Below are positions 61,159-64,000 of a stretch of DNA of 64,000 nt, piece by piece (position 1 is the stretch's first letter; each line of letters opens with the position of its first letter). The stretch is from Devosia ureilytica (lineage in GTDB: Bacteria > Pseudomonadota > Alphaproteobacteria > Rhizobiales > Devosiaceae). A program made the position numbers and the translations under genes. The notes below the pieces were generated by a model. That model saw only the letters and a list, made by a program, of their open reading frames with translations, made no database searches and was not told the DNA's origin. Location of the stretch: the NCBI RefSeq assembly GCF_024273195.1, contig NZ_JAMZCU010000007.1, positions 1 through 64,000 of the forward strand. Reading direction: 5' to 3'.

Positions 61159-62619
61159 ATGCGCATTGCCGTTGCCGGACTGCATACCGAATGCAGCACC
61201 TATAATCCTGTGCTTGCCCGTGAAGCCGATTTCCGTGTGCTGCGCGGCCCATCAATGCTCAAGGACCAGTATTTCGATTTTCTGACCCATTTCCCTGCCG
61301 AATTCGTCACCATCATGCATGCCCGCGCCATTGCCGGCGGGCCGGTGGAGCAGGCGCTCTACCACACGTGGAAGGCCGAGATCATCGCCGGCCTCAAAGC
61401 CGCCATGCCGCTCGACGGGGTCTATCTGGCCATGCACGGCGCCATGAATGTCGAAGGCATGTTCGACGCCGAGGGCGACTTCATCACCGCCGTGCGCGAG
61501 ACCGTCGGACCCGACGTACTGATTTCGGCCAGCTATGACCTTCATGGCAATATCAGCCAGCGCATCATTGACGGGCTGGACATGTTCTCAACCTATCGTA
61601 CCGCGCCCCATATCGATGTGCCTGACACCATGCGCCGCGCCGTGACCATGCTGGTGCGGGCGCTGAAGACCGGCGTAAAGCCTATCCTCGCCTGGGCGCC
61701 AGTGCCGGTACTGCTGCCGGGCGAGCGTACCTCCACCCAGGATGAACCGGCGCGGACCTTCTATACCCAACTGCACGAAGTCGAGGAGCCGAGCGGCATC
61801 TGGGATGCCTCGTTCCAGGTGGGCTATGTCTGGGCCGACGAGCCCCGCGCCACCGCTTGCGCGGTGGTGACCGGCACGGATCATGCGGCTATCGAAAAGG
61901 CAGCCACGCATCTGGCGCAGAACTATTGGGATATCCGCGAGGGCTTCGTCTTCGGCATGGAAACCGGCTCGATTGTGGATTGTGTCGACCGCGCCCTCGC
62001 CAGCCTGACCCATCCGGTGGTACTGGCCGAATCGGGCGACAATCCAACCGGCGGCGGCGTAGGCGATCGCGCCGAAGTGCTCGCGGCGCTGATCGCGCGG
62101 GGCGCGACGGGCGTAATCTTTGCCGGGATCACCGACAAAGCGGCGACCGATGCAGCCTATGCAGCGGGCGTTGGCGCGCGGCTAATGCTCCATATCGGGG
62201 CCAGCCTTGATCCGTCCAGCACACCAGTGGATGCCGAGGCCGAGGTGATTTTTCTTGCCAAAGTGGACGACGCGCGCCTGCGCGAAGCCGTGGTGCGGAT
62301 CGGTGGCATTGACCTGGTGCTCACCGCCCGTCGCCGCCCATTCCACAACATTGTCGACTTCACCAGGCTGGGGCTCGATCCCAAAAGTGCGAAAATTATC
62401 ACGGTGAAATCAGGCTATCTCTCGCCCGAGCTTGGCCCCCTAGCCAATCCCGGGATCATGGCGTTGTCGCCTGGAGTGGTCGACCAGTTCGTGGAGCGCA
62501 CCGAGCGGAAGCATACGCCCCGTCCGAGCTATCCGTTTGATCGGGATTTCGCGTTTACCCCGGTTGTGAGGTGGTCGAAGCGGGCGGGTGACGGAACAGC
62601 AAGGCACCCCCACCCTTGA
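61159..62619 (+). CDS. M81-family (MlrC-like) metallopeptidase, copy 2
   Basis: 486 aa. RIAVAGLHTECSTYNP, HGAMNVEGMFDAEGD, SYDLHGNIS, and DNPTGGGVGDRAEVLAALI repeat the M81 hallmarks of copy 1 with clearly different sequence. The last six codons (GTARHPHP region) run into an R3 repeat, which supplies the stop codon at 62617-62619. It is followed by a DeoR regulator and a hydratase gene. Confidence 0.88.
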   Translation: MRIAVAGLHTECSTYNPVLAREADFRVLRGPSMLKDQYFDFLTHFPAEFVTIMHARAIAGGPVEQALYHTWKAEIIAGLKAAMPLDGVYLAMHGAMNVEGMFDAEGDFITAVRETVGPDVLISASYDLHGNISQRIIDGLDMFSTYRTAPHIDVPDTMRRAVTMLVRALKTGVKPILAWAPVPVLLPGERTSTQDEPARTFYTQLHEVEEPSGIWDASFQVGYVWADEPRATACAVVTGTDHAAIEKAATHLAQNYWDIREGFVFGMETGSIVDCVDRALASLTHPVVLAESGDNPTGGGVGDRAEVLAALIARGATGVIFAGITDKAATDAAYAAGVGARLMLHIGASLDPSSTPVDAEAEVIFLAKVDDARLREAVVRIGGIDLVLTARRRPFHNIVDFTRLGLDPKSAKIITVKSGYLSPELGPLANPGIMALSPGVVDQFVERTERKHTPRPSYPFDRDFAFTPVVRWSKRAGDGTARHPHP

Positions 62620-62712
62620 TCCCTCCCCACAAGGGGGGAGGGAGACGATGAACACTAACGCTGCGGTCCCGCGCCTCCCTCCCCTTGATGGGGAGGGAGT
62701 GAGGGTGGGGTG
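62606..62712. repeat. Long R3 element, copy C, ending the M81 gene
   Basis: ACCCCCACCCTTGATCCCT and GGGAGTGAGGGTGGGGT ends, inner hairpins as in copies A and B. It overlaps the last 14 bases of the M81 gene and lies before the DeoR gene. Confidence 0.75.
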
Positions 62713-62787
62713 ATCTTCGCTTCAGACCATCCCCTTCCCCACTGCCCGCCTTTCGTTTAATCAGCAAACGAAAGGGAGCGCGCGAAC

Positions 62788-63555
62788 ATGACCCCGACAA
62801 TGCGGCAAGCGAAAATCGTCGAATTGGCGCGCCAGCAGGGTGAGGTCAGCGTCGAGGAACTGGTCGCCGCTTTTGAGGTCACGCCGCAGACCATTCGCAA
62901 GGATCTCAATACTCTGTGCGACCGGGGCGCGCTCAAGCGGACCCATGGCGGGGCGATGCACCCTTCAGGGGTGGAGAATGTCGAATATGAAGCGCGGCGC
63001 CAGATTGCTCCGATCGAAAAGCGGGCCATCGGCAGGGCGGCGGCGGCACTGATCCCCGATCATGCCTCGCTGTTCATCAATATCGGCACCACCACCGAGG
63101 CCGTTGCGCAGGCGCTGACCGAGCATCGCGGGCTCATGGTCATCACCAATAATATCAATGTCGCCAATCACCTCCGCATCGTGCCGACGATGGAAGTGGT
63201 GATTGCCGGCGGCGTGGTGCGGCCCAGCGATGGCGGCATCGTGGGCGAGGCGGCGGTGGATTTCATCCGCCAGTTCAAGGTGGATTTCGCCGTCATCGGG
63301 GTTTCCGCCATAGACCCGGATGGCGCCTTGATGGATTTCGATTTCCGCGAGGTGAAAGTGGCGCAAGCAATCATCGCCAATGCGCGCCACGTCATCGTCG
63401 TCTCCGATGGGACCAAGTTTACCCGCACCGCGCCGGTGCGGATTGGCCACCTCAGCCAGGCGCATAGTTTCATTACCGACATTTGCCATCTGGATTCCAT
63501 CCGCCAAGTCTGCGCAGATGCCGGCATTACCTTGATTGAAACAGGCGCTGCCTGA
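62788..63555 (+). CDS. DeoR/GlpR-family transcriptional regulator
   Basis: 255 aa. The DeoR helix-turn-helix (VSVEELVAAFEVTPQTIRKDLNTLCDRGALKRTHGG, about 20-55) and the C-terminal sugar-phosphate domain (LFINIGTTTEAVAQAL, GGIVGEAAVDFI) are clear. The ligand is likely a phosphorylated sugar. It precedes the hydratase gene by 19 bp. Confidence 0.9.
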   Translation: MTPTMRQAKIVELARQQGEVSVEELVAAFEVTPQTIRKDLNTLCDRGALKRTHGGAMHPSGVENVEYEARRQIAPIEKRAIGRAAAALIPDHASLFINIGTTTEAVAQALTEHRGLMVITNNINVANHLRIVPTMEVVIAGGVVRPSDGGIVGEAAVDFIRQFKVDFAVIGVSAIDPDGALMDFDFREVKVAQAIIANARHVIVVSDGTKFTRTAPVRIGHLSQAHSFITDICHLDSIRQVCADAGITLIETGAA

Positions 63556-63574
63556 TTTTTCCCGGACCTTTGCC

Positions 63575-64000
63575 ATGAAGACAATTTCCGACCTCGCCGC
63601 CGCGCTGATTGCCGCGCATGCGGGCGGCCCCAAGCTTGACGCGCCGCCCGAGGCGCTGGTGCCCGTCGATCTGGACGCGGTTTATGCCCTGCAGGATGAA
63701 ATCCTTGCGCAAATCGGCCCGGTTGGCGGCTGGAAGATCGCAGCCGGGCTGGGCGACCCGCCGCTCTGTTCCCCCATTCCGGCCAATCGCTATTTCGCCG
63801 CTGCCGACCTGATCGATGGCAAACACCATCGGATCTTCCTCGCCGAGATCGAAATCGCGGTGCGCCTTGGGGCGGATCTGGCCGCCGGAGCGACAACCGA
63901 AGCGGTCGAGGCCGCGATAGCCAGCGTGCATCCCGCCATCGAACTGGTCGGCAATCCCTTTACCGACCGCGATGCCATGCCGCGCAATCTGCAGTTGGGC
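63575..64000 (+). CDS. 2-keto-4-pentenoate hydratase-like protein (partial)
   Basis: The first 142 residues only; the gene is cut by the window edge. The N-terminal part (VPVDLDAVYALQDEILAQIG, then GGWKIAAGLGDPPLCSPI) and EIEIAVRLGADL match the MhpD/fumarylacetoacetase-like family, in which the Glu residues bind a metal. It would act on 2-oxo acids. It starts at ATG 63575. The full end is outside this window. Confidence 0.75.
   Translation, partial: MKTISDLAAALIAAHAGGPKLDAPPEALVPVDLDAVYALQDEILAQIGPVGGWKIAAGLGDPPLCSPIPANRYFAAADLIDGKHHRIFLAEIEIAVRLGADLAAGATTEAVEAAIASVHPAIELVGNPFTDRDAMPRNLQLG

Noticed and set aside
1..64000. CRISPR arrays, tRNA genes, prophage or insertion sequences
   Set aside because: I scanned for regularly spaced repeats, tRNA T-loops and transposase or integrase motifs and saw none. 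The repeats present are dispersed palindromes.

Overview
The window looks like a chromosomal segment of a GC-rich alphaproteobacterium, most likely order Hyphomicrobiales (Rhizobiales). A Devosia-like organism is my best guess, not proven. The pointers are gcrA with a CtrA-type box and clustered GANTC sites, the argD-argF-hslO block, a strong rRNA promoter with a boxA leader, many ABC/TRAP uptake systems, and intergenic GC-rich palindromic repeats. I see no insertion sequence, phage gene, CRISPR array or tRNA gene.

Layout. 1-330: promoter and antitermination leader of an rRNA operon that runs leftwards off the window. 334-7276 (minus): dctB-dctD, a sigma-54 promoter with two 16-bp upstream repeats, then a TAXI-TRAP uptake operon with its DUF1850 partner. 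7395-11459: a small secreted protein, an orphan sulfate-type ABC ATPase, a cellulose-synthase-like GT2 and a LuxI synthase. 11565-15863 (minus): LuxR, Hsp33, ArgF, ArgD. 16245-19476: gcrA, a PhoR-like kinase and PPK2, the last two sharing a Pho-box-like site. 19580-27522: M29 aminopeptidase, a 42-aa membrane protein behind an FNR/FixK box, an ABC exporter with a leader-peptide attenuator, DUF924, a VOC protein, 3-methyladenine glycosylase, and a small basic protein with an SDR that look like stress genes. 27582-35659: RecQ, a DUF1624 membrane protein, a secreted protein and a heterodimeric ABC exporter. 35985-41621: TSUP permease with LysR, then a complete ferric-siderophore ABC importer. 41629-49867: PAS-GGDEF cyclase, sugar isomerase-like protein, ethanolamine-type permease, and a D-amino-acid PLP enzyme with SDR and RidA, then an M81 protein. 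50151-58877 (minus): a chito-oligosaccharide/GlcNAc-type operon (Gfo/Idh, two permeases, binding protein, ATPase, RpiR regulator, GH20). 59246-64000: SnoaL-like protein, MFS, second M81, DeoR regulator and a hydratase cut by the window edge.

How it fits together. The organism appears to be a nutrient scavenger: TRAP for organic acids or amino acids, siderophore iron, polyphosphate/phosphate sensing, amino sugars and D-amino acids, with quorum sensing coupled to polysaccharide synthesis. The most informative regulatory stretches are the sigma-54/DctBD circuit (3996-4113), the gcrA control region (15993-16213) and the leader of the 21966 ABC exporter (21693-21918). Three intergenic repeat families (called R1, R2 and R3 here) occupy many gaps, and some supply start or stop regions of neighbouring genes. 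All functional calls rest on reading the translated sequence and motifs by eye; no database search was run.
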